Source: Apostichopus japonicus (Eukaryota > Echinodermata > Holothuroidea > Aspidochirotida > Stichopodidae). From it: DNA of 64,000 bases. This document shows positions 48,861-59,784 of the stretch, one piece after another. The translations under genes and the position numbers were made by a program. The stretch lies in assembly GCF_037975245.1 (NCBI RefSeq), contig NC_092569.1, positions 18,719,001-18,783,000 on the forward strand, in the 5' to 3' direction. The notes beneath the pieces are model-generated. The model was given only the letters and a program-made list of their open reading frames with translations. It was not told the DNA's origin and ran no database searches. The stretch's first letter is position 1. The number at the start of each line of letters is the position of its first letter.

Positions 48861-49927
48861 TCAGATAGGTCGAATTTTCATTTCTGTGAACTTCAAGTTG
48901 TAATCACCTCCAGGTAACTGGGTCCACTCAATATTAGCTTGATGTCCACTGGTGCCAAAGTAGTTTGAGTTAAGGTCAGACTGATCGCAATTATAGTACC
49001 ACCAAGCGCCATGGTGACTAGCGGCACAGTTATTACTATAAATGTCATTGTCCCTGTCGTATGTAGAGAAGGACATATTCCTGTGATTAGCCAGGGAATC
49101 ACGGTCTGTAGAAGGAACAACATATACACAAATTTGTAACAAAATTCAAAGATCATACGAGTTCTATTTCACATCTGAGAATCAGCATCTGTAGAAAGAA
49201 TATCCAACATATAAACAAGTATTTTTTCACATGGAACTGGATATTTAATATCTATTTGAGAGTACATCTTAACATAATTTATTAATTGAATTTAATTGAG
49301 ATGTTTTATTTATGTTCTGAATTTCTGTTAGAGAGTGGAAATTCAAAATTTGTATGTTGTTGTGGATGAAAATAGTTGTAATTAATATAACCGTTATGTA
49401 TATATTGTTTTCCAAACAATCAAATTTTTTATACATACGCCTTTATACATATGTATTTGTGATGGACTGTTTGAGTTCAAATGGATGAGGCAAGGTACTA
49501 ATAAAACTTGGTTTTCCTTTTTTTCATAGTATTTCACAAGAACAACTTTCAACCGGTGTATATCTGTTTATAAGTAATATTATCACTAGCAATCATCATG
49601 GTGTGAAGTCATTTATTGTATGATAAAGCCATTAGGGTATGTCTTTTTCTTCTCTTAGTAACACTGAAGGTATTATATTTCTTACTCAAATTTAAAGTAT
49701 GTGTTATTCATTCATTCTAATTTCTGTATTCGTATTTATTTAACATCACACTGTTAATTATCTCAATATCTGTACTTTATTCTGTCAAGCGGTTATGAAT
49801 CAAATGGATTTTAAATGCAGATCATCACGATACTTTCTGCTAAAAAAAACCGTTGTGAAGGAACGTAAGAAATTTTCAGCAATAATTAACAGCATACGAA
49901 ATAAATTTGGCTAGGAAAATTTAACCG

Positions 49928-49988
<61 letters not shown>

Positions 49989-52900
49989 CAAGTTTTGGAA
50001 ATTAAATAAACGAAACGAAACGATAAGAACACACGATATCAGGAAATCGGAACTCGTAAATTTGTTGCCATGGTATTAATAATTTGAACGAATAACGGGA
50101 TATTAAGTTCCAGAGTCAGTTCCCTTAACAAATAAAATATGTATTTTAGATTATTGTATGATATATTCTTAATAAAGCTGTGAATGCACTCTTCTACAAC
50201 AAATCCAAACGTGTAACAAAAAGTGTGTACCGAGTGAGACGTGTTGAAAGAATGTGGTAATATGAAAATTTAACAAGTCAACTATTATTTTTAAGCGTTC
50301 GGATCATAAACGGCGGTAGGTAATATATAGTACGAATTCGAACTATTGTTTGCTTCAGTCTGCAGACGAAATAGAATACATAACATTTAGACAAACTTAA
50401 TTACCCTTATGTTTGTTTGCTTGTACTTCAATCTTGCTACGAGAGAACACGAATTATCTAAACGATGCAGCTCACATGAGATACAATCCTTAAACTAGAT
50501 CCTCCTTATGTCACGCACTTTTTTTAAATGCTGTAGCTTCCGGTACACTTTGCCAAATTCCTCCCCGTTCTCCTTACAAATACGGTGTGCAGTTGTTTTG
50601 TTCGCTTTTCGATACAATGCTCGGCAAGTCACAGAAGTCAGTCTCAAATATGCTAGTTGACCTCAAAAAGTGGTCAACGTACGCCCTTGACGACGGCCCA
50701 GAAGTTAAGATGAAGTCCTATACAAGAATATGTGCACTTGCCAACGTCTCTAAATATAAACTTCTGTACAATTTGATGGCAATTTTATTCGGTTTTTGGC
50801 TACTGTTTATGTTTCACGTTAGTTGCTATCATATTTAAACCATAGAGAATTATCGTATCTTAATAGAAGATTAACAAGTTTGAAAGAACGAAAGCAGGAA
50901 TGAGTATACAATGCAAATTTGAAGTATACATTTTGAAAAACTGTTTCGATGTAAAGTCTGTTTAAAAAAAAATCAAATGATATAGGACAGAGAATCTAGA
51001 GGTTCTAGAAGATGAATGAACTTACTTGCTGTACTATCTGACAGATACCCTCCTAGATCTACTATTCCGTATTTACGCCACTCATCACTTATACGATGTA
51101 GAGGTAATGTAGAGGTAATGCAGATTTAATGTAGAGGTTCAGGAAGATAGAAATGTATGTACGTACTTGCTGTACTTTCTGGCAGATACCCTCCTAGATC
51201 TACCATTCAGTATTTACGCCACTCATCACTTATACGATGTAGAGGTAATGTAGAGGTAATGTAGAGGTAATGTAGAGGAAATGTAGATGTAATGTAGAGG
51301 ATATGTAGATGTAATGTAGATGTTCTAGGAGATAAACAAGTATGTACTTACTTGCTGTACTTTCTGGCAGATACCCTCCTAGATCTACCATTCTGTATTT
51401 ACTCCACTCATCACTGATACGAAATAGATCGTACTTGGCAAAGTAAGGAACGCCGTTAATATTATTCATGTCAATACGAAGTTCGTAATCTTTCTGGTTT
51501 GTCAAGTCAGATATTTGATCGTTTCCAAGCCAGAACTCTCTCTTTAGAAAGCCAAAGCCTTGTTTGTACTCATTCCATGTCCGGTAGAAGTCAACAGATC
51601 CATCTACTCGTCGTTGGATCACCTGACATGAATGATAGAGGAGAACGTTATAGGTAGTCTGCAATAATTATGTGAAGTGGCTAATTTCAGTAACATAATA
51701 TAAGTATTAAAGTGACGTCACAAACGAGAGGATTTGTTAAATACTGAAGTATACAACAGTGTCTGGATATTTTAATACATTACTCATGGTGACGGTTGCT
51801 AAAGTGACATTTATTTTCGGTGGTCAATTAGGACACAAAATTTTGTCACACAAGTTGGTGAGACCCACATTCATACAGTATATTTTAAAGATAAGATTTT
51901 CTTAAGTTTGATGTTACTTATTAATTAAATAAGTAATGACCATTAATTATTTAATTAATTAATTAATTAATTATTAATTATATACCTGGAAGACGCACAC
52001 CAAGTATAAAGAAGTAATCATGAAAGCAATTAGCAAATAAAATCAGTTTGGTTTAAAAGGATTAAAAGGATCGAAATTGGGAATGTTTACAGGAATATAT
52101 AATGAACATTTGATGAAGATGATAATGCAGTTACAACGATCGTTTAATAGTTGACAAATGACAACACCCCAGATTTCCGACTGCATCTCTGCAGTCGTTT
52201 TACTTTCGTTTATTATTAAAATCCTCTAGTCCAAACTCAAAAATGCCCCTCCTCTGCCTTATCTCGCCGACAATCATCCTTTTCCTTTCAGAATTAACAA
52301 ACTCTATTTCGATTTGAAAAATACAAAATACTTACAGTCCAACCGCCTCCATCAATTGAGTTGTTACAAAAGACCCTGAAGGGTTCAGGAGCATTATCTG
52401 GTTGAATCATAAAAACACCGGATTCTGTATCTTGTTCGTCACATTGTTCGTAAACTTCTTGACAATCTCTGGGATACTGTGGTTCCTGGTAGTAGAAGTA
52501 GGATGAACCTGAAGATAAAGAAAGCATCTTAGCTTCAAGTTGAGTATGTCATTCTTCAAAATTGACCTTACGGAACTTATATTCAAACATTTAACACATA
52601 TCAAACCTTTAAATTTCTAGTTGTGAAGAAATAGCAAGCAAATGAAAGATTTCAATCTCTAAAAAAAGACTTTTATGCTTTAAGATTAAAAGGGATTGTC
52701 TAGTTTAGACATTAAACAAGGTCAAAATAATCACAGTTAATTTAAAACTTAAAAATGTTTCCGTCGTCACATGAAAAGGATGATATATACTCACTGCTTG
52801 TGTCTCTCCTTTGTCTCAATCGGGAATTATATTCTGTTTTCTCCGAACCGCCCTGAAAGAACAATTTTACGCTTGTATTTGGCATTAATATTTCAAAGAT

Positions 52901-55364
52901 TCCAATTTAAGTTAAACTGTAAAATTGGAATCCACCCGAGTTGTAATCCAGAAGCCATTGCGGGTTTTTCCAACATTTGTGGTCGCTTAGGCGTCGTAAA
53001 AAATAACTGTTGATTATTATTATATTATTATAATTGGAACTTTTAAAATTATTAATCAAAATGACATGATATTATTCATGTGGGGGAATTCACTTGTGGA
53101 ATATTACTTTGCTTTGATCTACATATATATAAATGTTATGGTAACCAAGTAAATATAGAACAAAACGTAAGAACATTTTACAGTTTTTGATTGAGCTAAT
53201 GTGCCGTACAATATTTTTGGTGTAAAACTTGGTATTTTAGAAATCGTTAGATTGTATATTCTACTACTAACAATTTCAAATTATTTCCATGCAGTCACAT
53301 TACTTTGGAATTTACTTTGGACAAAGGAAACATTACAAAACGTTTAAGGTTTTTTCTTTAAATAATACTTTAAGCTGCCATTAAGTCTCGATCAGAGTAG
53401 ATATATATTTCATAGTATCTTAATTTGATTATTCTATGTTTTAGGGGAATCTTCGATGTATAAATTTAATAAACACGTCAGAAACTGACAAACAAATATA
53501 CTTTATTACCCCGCTCTCTGTGTTGTAACCAAAATCAAATTCAGCAGAAAACAAGAGACAAAGCAAATCTGCGTTCAATGTAAAGTGTAAATTTGGTAAT
53601 ATCTCTATGAATCGAACGTTATACATTTGACAAGTTATCACCTCGGTAACCTGATTGTAACATCCGATGTCTAAAATATTCTCGAAATTTAACTAGACCA
53701 CTCAAATTTTACTTGAAACAACACGTATGTTCAATACTTTATGCAAAATGTTGACCTTTTTAAGGTTTAAGTATACCATATTGATAATTCTGTATGAGCT
53801 ATTTTACGGTAGGCTTATAGTGCTTTGCAATTGCATTAACATTGATCAAATAACAGAGTTTTGAGAAGTATTCACAAGTTTGTGATTAACAAAAGATTGT
53901 TTGTAAGTTACTTTAGAATTACTGCAATGTGGTTATCAAAGTGTGTCGATATATACTGTTAAAATTGTTTATTTCATGGATTTGTTGAATCGTTTCAAGA
54001 AATATATTTCCAAAATTATTCAACTTTAATTTGTTGCAAAATATTTGATTTCAAGAATGCCCTAATATGAAGGCGCAACTGTCGAAATACTTCTTTTATC
54101 TTATTATTTATTTTGTATCTTTTCCTTAAACAATTATTTAGCCTGTAAAACACCACCAACATTAGATAAAGGCATGACTTTTAACTGTATGGAAGGGCGT
54201 TTTGCTTATGTCAATATGGACATAGATCAGTGGTTTACCGTATATATTATGTATCATGTAATTATGAAAATGTTATTTCAGCACAATTATAAACTAAGGT
54301 AATCACATATAAAACTTATTTTGTAGTTGCAGTGTCTGAACTTGAAGTAATATGTTCATAAAGGTAACAGAAAGTTACATTCTCTTCTGATAAAATATGC
54401 AATTGTGTTTACGGTTTATGATGATAGCCTTTCCCGCAATAAAATGGTGGCATATTAATACATTATTAAGTTTATGATGATAGCCTTTCCCGCAATAAAA
54501 TGGTGGCACATTAATACATTATTAGGAGTTGTTGCTTAAAATACATAACATAATAGCTGCCTTGTGTCATCAAATTATAACAGGTTGGCTTAATTGTAAG
54601 GATAAATCATATGGAATTTTCATATCAATAGACAAACGATCACATTTGCTACACACATATATATACCCTTCACAAAGCAGAATATTCACTATTGAAATTT
54701 CCTAACGATGGTTTGGATATTTGGGGTACTTGTGAACATGTTTTATAACAGAGCGTTTATTGGTCGAATTACAAATATTTCACAGACTGTTATTGGAGAG
54801 ATGGTTGGTTCTGATAAGTTTTTTTTCTCCAAAACTATCTTTGAATATTGTTTGAAAAGTTGAATGGTTTACACACACACTATAGGTTTTATACGATTGA
54901 GTAATGCACAGTTACTGGGTTTCTTTCCAACATTAATAAACATGAATTGTTTTAGACAGAGAGCGAGACAAGTATTCTTGAATTAAAAATTCTGAAGTAT
55001 TAAAGTAACTTGTCCTGTTGAAATAAAGCTGCAGTAAGTTATGAATAGCTTCACTTAAAGATTGTGTGATTATTATGAAACAAAAGCTAACGATAGAAAA
55101 CTTTTTCTTGGTGGGGGGGGGGTGTGTTAACGCAATGCATTTGATCGGTTTAACATTTAAAAAGTTTGAAGTAAGTTTGGGTTTCAATTTTTATATCATT
55201 TGTGTTAAAATGGTTGAACACTGATAAAATAAAAGAAAATAGTGTCTACTGTAATAACTGACTGAAATTAAAAGAAAGGTACAACTCAAAGATTTCAAAG
55301 TAGACAGAGAGCTGCCGAATTCAGACAGAAATCCAAAAACGAACAAAATAATCTTGATCTTCAT
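48861..55364 (-). CDS. FReD gene E: fibrinogen-like protein, 273 aa frame, signal exon donor lost
   Basis: Exons by homology: 55290-55364 (ATG, signal peptide IILFVFGFLS), 52795-52852, 52336-52508, 51352-51622 and 48861-49105. All five are open and in phase, 274 codons including the stop. Exon 2 with RQRR is identical in bases to C and D. FBG motifs: DCQEVYEQC, GGGWT, FWLGND, then DRDND, GAWWYYNC and TEMKIRPI. The Ca2+-type motif DRDND is closer to the family standard than NSDND in C and D. The oddity is exon 1: where C and D have TCG then GTGAGT, E has TCT then TTGAGT, so the donor GT is gone. The nearest GT (GTACCT, 7 bases further) would shift the frame. E may be dying, or use another first exon. 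Confidence 0.8.
49930..49986. repeat. (TA)n microsatellite in gene E intron 4
   Basis: Roughly 28 uninterrupted TA units. Genes C and D have different AT-rich tracts nearby (24607-24660, 35930-35970). Confidence 0.95.
51026..51351 (-). repeat. Array of two truncated exon-4 copies with minisatellite, gene E intron 4
   Basis: Copies at about 51026-51098 and 51167-51238 repeat the end of exon 4 with donors GTAAGT and GTACGT. Runs of the 11-bp unit with TAGAGGTAATG separate them from each other and from the true exon at 51352. Confidence 0.85.
54415..54526. repeat. Two-copy 56-bp tandem duplication in gene E intron 1
   Basis: TTTATGATGATAGCCTTTCC starts each copy, at 54415 and 54471; they differ at two or three bases. 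Confidence 0.88.
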
Positions 55365-56492
55365 GTTGAGCAATACAGGTGAACAAATCGTCGAGATTAA
55401 GACTGATAGCACTTCACAGCAGAAGAACGAAAGCAAGAATGAATTCACAGTCAATCTGACATTCTCAATATCACTAAATGGTCTTACTTGAAACAAAGGA
55501 GATTGATGACGTAGTCGTTCTATTAAAATGAAAGGATGCTGTGACGCATCTGTTTCAATTTTAAGGAAGTATTTGCACATCAGTTCAAAACCATTGAAAT
55601 AACTTAGCTTGATGTTTTGACTGATCGAAATTACAGTTGCAAAATATATTAGCGTCTCATATTGAACTCCATACAAGGATATACAATATTTATGTTTAGA
55701 TCATAGCAAATGTGTAATATTCAGTTAAGTGATCAGATAATGAGATCAGATTATGAAGACCGATAAGTGAAAGTAATTAATATACTACTGCTGTTTCAAA
55801 ACAATAATTGGCAGATATATAATTTAAAAAATGTACGTAGAACATAACACAAGACGTTACTTTTAAAACAAGTCAATCTTGACTCGGGGAACAATATATT
55901 GAAAGAAAATTAATGTAATCAAGCAGATCAGAATGATTTTATTTGTTTCATGTTAAACATTTTCTTTTACAGGAATCATTTTATCACTTACAGGAATCTG
56001 CCAAACTAATTAAATTACATTGAGGACTCGTTTTGACTCTTTGAACAGAATCTGACATGAAGGTTAAATATAGAAAATTCAATCTGATAATTTAATCTAG
56101 ATTTCAAATACGAATTACTTCTAGATTTATGACATTGAATGAGTATGCTTGTCCGGGTTAAATCGGATCACTTTCGAACTTTTCTCATGGCACAAAGCTG
56201 ATCGGGTGAACAGTATACATTGTAACAGTACTTATATCATGAAAATGGGCAAAATTTACAATGGATTATATGCTGTACATTTTCCTGGCTTCTTTCCTCT
56301 GTGTAATCCTTCTCCCTTATCGCTATCGCTCCTCCCTGTTTCCCTTCTTTCATCTTCATATCTACCTCCACCCCACCCAGATCTTCTCTTTCGAAGCTAC
56401 GCGCTGTCCTCACAAACGTACACTTTCTTTTATAAAGAGACATAGTCCAACTCCAAATCTCAATAGATTATCTTGAATGTGTAAAAGTAAGT

Positions 56493-56535
56493 TGGCCTGA
56501 CGTTTCGATCCTAGCAGGATCTTCTTCAAAGGCTA
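56493..56535 (-). other. Hammerhead-ribozyme-like motif
   Basis: The minus strand reads TTGAAGA, then a hairpin GATCC-TGCTA-GGATC, then GAAAC and GTC, closed by a GCCT/AGGC stem. This is the order of the hammerhead core (CUGANGA, stem II, GAAA), but the first core base C3 is U. Degenerate hammerheads of this kind occur in Penelope-like elements. Activity is doubtful because of the C3 change. Confidence 0.35.
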
Positions 56536-57029
56536 AATGACAAGTAACAGTAACAGAAGGGACAAAAACACGCACAGAATACAGACAGGTTAATGAGCAT
56601 GTTGAACACAAAGAGATATATGTAAGGGGATTAGTAGACAATGGATGGAGAGAAGAAAGAAAGAACCAACAGGGGAAGAGGAGAGGTGGGAGACAAACAG
56701 TGGAGGGACAAAGAGAGGATTAAGGGAAGGGGTATGGAATAAACTGGAGAAGGACAAAGACAGATAGATTAACTTGATATTACAACAGGTCAACAGTGAG
56801 GCGTTCATTATAAGATCATTTTAAAATTTAGACATTCAGAAGTGCTTAATTGGTGAAGTATCTGCATCAAATTTGCAAAGATTTCCCTTCAGATCAAGAA
56901 ATATTGATACAGCTTGAACAACTTTCCCCCAAAATCAATACGCCTTTAAACTTTTATACTTTAATTCTGTGAACTCTTATGTTTGCCATTCTTATGTCTT
57001 TTTACCCTTTATCATCTTGTATTTGTCTT

Positions 57030-57110
57030 ATATGTATACATATGCGAGCTTGTAATTTCCCTTTTGGGATGAAATAAAGTTTTACTTACTTACTTCCTTA
57101 CTTATATATA
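57030..57110 (+). mobile_element. LINE-like 3' tail
   Basis: A hairpin-forming TTCCCTTTTGGGA is followed by AATAAAG and then (TTAC)n. This combination is typical of 3' ends of several non-LTR retrotransposon families. No reverse transcriptase frame is visible upstream. Confidence 0.45.
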
Positions 57111-57713
57111 GGACTATTCGTCCAAATTCTTTCCAGCTTCAAATACTAAAGGTGTTGTCCAAATGGATATGTAAATATGTCTTCAGTTGTTTAATTGCAG
57201 AGGATTAGGGCAATAAGCTGATAAACATGTTTCAAGCCAAACAGATTTTATGGTGATTTTAATAACATTCATGACGTGATTCCGTTCTAGTACTAATCAC
57301 ATATGTAGTTCATTTCAATTCTAATTGAGACAAATGTCTACAACATTTTTCTATTTTTTCTTACCTGTGAATGAGACAAATTTGAAATAAAAAAATGTTT
57401 GTTTTGCGTCGAAATGATGAGAACTGGATAAAAAAATAATAATTAATTATATGCTTATTCAACTCGATCAAATGATGGTCGAGGGGTAATGTATATTAAT
57501 ATGAACCCTAAAAAATCTCCAGGATTGTCAATTTACCCAATCTTTGAGCCACAGTTAGACAAACATAGTTAGCAAAGATCTTTACCTTACGGATGATTCA
57601 ACCAGAAATGTAACATTTGGGATATTTTTTTATAGCCATAGACGATTGTGTTGCTTCATATAGGCTACCTCAGAATTACAATGTACACGCGTGCATCGCA
57701 TTGCTTTAGTGTT

Positions 57714-57894
57714 CTTCTTCTTACGTTGCAGAAACCCATAGGGCATAAGCGCAACGAGGCAATGGAGATAAAGTGCCTTGCCCAATGACACAACGCAGTG
57801 ATCTGGACAGGGCTCGAACTTGTAATCCTTAGATCACAAGTCCACTGCCTTAACCACTTGCCCACAACGCCCAACCCCCCACCCCCCCCCCCCC
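57714..57894 (-). mobile_element. tRNA-derived SINE with 5-bp target duplication
   Basis: On the minus strand the head reads GGGCAAGTGGTTAAGGCAG (A box, tRNA-Ser/Leu like), then AAGTTCGAGCCC (B box), then a body with TTGGGCAAGGCACTTTA, a core phrase seen in widespread metazoan SINEs, and an AAG-repeat tail. GTGTT flanks both sides (57709-57713, 57895-57899). The empty site is present upstream of gene C near 31298. A C run of more than ten bases borders the head. Confidence 0.75.
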
Positions 57895-57992
57895 GTGTTA
57901 TATCAATGAATATATGAATCAAACAATCAGGTCACTAGTTGATGCGGTTCTAGAAGACCAAGTAGCTCAACGCCAACAGACTATAGTTGTCT

Positions 57993-58361
57993 CAAGGGCG
58001 TAGGAACCGGGGACTGGGGGCGCCAGCCCCCCCCCCCAGTGAAAAATATGGAGGGGCGGAAGTATCATTCCGCCCCCGCTTCGCAAGTCAGAAAACCCCT
58101 TTTTCATTTCCAAATGAGAAAAAAATCTCATTTGGAGCACCAAATTGCATCTAAGGCCAGGTGAAAATGCAAAATTATATACAAAATGGAGTGGGTGGGT
58201 TGAAGTGAGCTATATTGCACCAAATTGCATCTGAGGCCACCTGGAAATGCAAAAAATTACCAAAGGGGAGGGGGACACCCCCTCCCCTTAGACCCCTCCT
58301 CCAGGCCGGCCATCAGTCTTCAGCCCCCCCCCCCACTCAAAAGTACCTTCCTACGCCACTG
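57993..58361. mobile_element. Nonautonomous hAT-like DNA element (369 bp)
   Basis: Ends CAAGGGCGTAGGAA and, on the other strand, CAGTGGCGTAGGAA match at 12 of 14 bases and start like hAT ends. The 8-bp direct repeat AGTTGTCT flanks it (57985-57992, 58362-58369). The empty site is seen upstream of gene C near 31380. The interior has two diverged repeats starting CACCAAATTGCATCT. No transposase frame. Confidence 0.85.
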
Positions 58362-59784
58362 AGTTGTCTGATTTGTTGATGAACGTTACATTAGAATTGT
58401 AACATTTGCCTAAAATATATATTAGCTAAAGTATTTCGAAGAAACATGTTTCCCAATAGTGTGTCGTTCCATTTGTTTCGACACAGTATACGGCACACGA
58501 TACACAGCTGTTTCCTGAAATATAGCCAAGTGTTTGATCATTGTTACAATTCGCCATGAATGTTCGGCTCCTACGTATCGATTCCGTGTGTATTAATCTT
58601 AACGCTATGAATGCATGATACATGACCATAAAATATAGGAACGTATTGTGATAGAACACGGTGAAATAATTAAGAAGAGAAATGGTGTATTAATTAGCCA
58701 TGGCAAAGTCTTAACACACAATCGCAGAAGTTGTTTCCTGCGAGTGTAAAATATGTCTCTTTTTGAAATCTTGCCTAGTGCATAATTAATACACATCGCC
58801 GCGAATGTTCGGCTGCAGCGTATCGATTCATTGTATATTAACTTGAACGCTGTGAATAATACACGACAATCTAATATTAGAACATAGGCTATGGTCTCTA
58901 TAGGCTTTTCATTGTATTCTGGCCTGTTCACATGGATCCGCTGTGTTGGAAACTACACTGCCATATTAGAAACTATCGCTGCATAGACAATACACACGTT
59001 CGAAGTACATGTAGATCTTGAAAATAACACGGGGTACTTTAGCTTTAAAAATGATCTTTTATTGCATTGTCATCAAGACTTTGAGAGCAAGACTTAAGTA
59101 TTTGAGGTCAAATCTGAGCTCACTGAGTCTTTAAAGTCAAGCGGGTCATGCATGTGAAAGTCAAGTCCTCAGTCTCAAAATCATGCGACTCGAGTAAGGT
59201 TGGCGGTTCGAGTCGCCAACACTAGGTCAAACTATATTAAAAAAAAGTGTTAACGCAAAACTCTGAATCTCGAGCTAGGATGAACTTTATTTGTTGAGTA
59301 TAGTTTCAACTCAATTATTGCTGCCTAACAGCCTACACATAAAGTATGTTGCTGCTATTGTCTACAAGTTTATTCAATCTCTGTGCACCTCACTCGTGTG
59401 AGGAATGTAGAGTACAAATATGCCTACAAAGTTCATATGACAACAACGTTGACAAAAAGAATTTAAAAAAATGTTTACATGGAAAATGGTGGCGCCAGGC
59501 CCCAGACGTATAAGAAGAAATGTGGACGGAAATGCGAAATGGAAAAGAATAAATGCTTCACATGCATAAGTGGATGAAAAATAAAAAAATAAAAGAAAGA
59601 AATAAAAAACTACTTTACAATGCCTATGGCAAGAAACTATTGAAATTTGTAGTAAATTTCTCTGCAAAGCTTAACAAGGTTGGAAATGGTTGTCCTGCTA
59701 CTTGTTCTGCTATTATTGGCTGCTGTGTATTAGTTAGTGTCTGCTCTTCGTGGCTGCTAGCTTCAAACCAATTCGAAGTTTACA

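Larger units (their letters stand above)
55365..59784. other. Head-to-head spacer between gene E and TRNAU1AP
   Basis: No supported gene. The proximal block matches C and D, with TGACGTAG at 55507-55514. Relative to the matching spacer of C it has three insertions: about 56085-57425 (hammerhead-like motif and LINE-like tail), the SINE at 57714 and the hAT-like element at 57993. Without them it would be about the same length as the spacer in C. Confidence 0.6.

Noticed and set aside
50587-50838. 83-codon plus-strand frame in gene E intron 4
   Set aside because: The matching intron sequence in C and D does not keep the frame, so it is chance.
59450-59680. Lys-rich frame just upstream of TRNAU1AP
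   Set aside because: AT-rich sequence without domain, start context or copy in the duplicated spacers.
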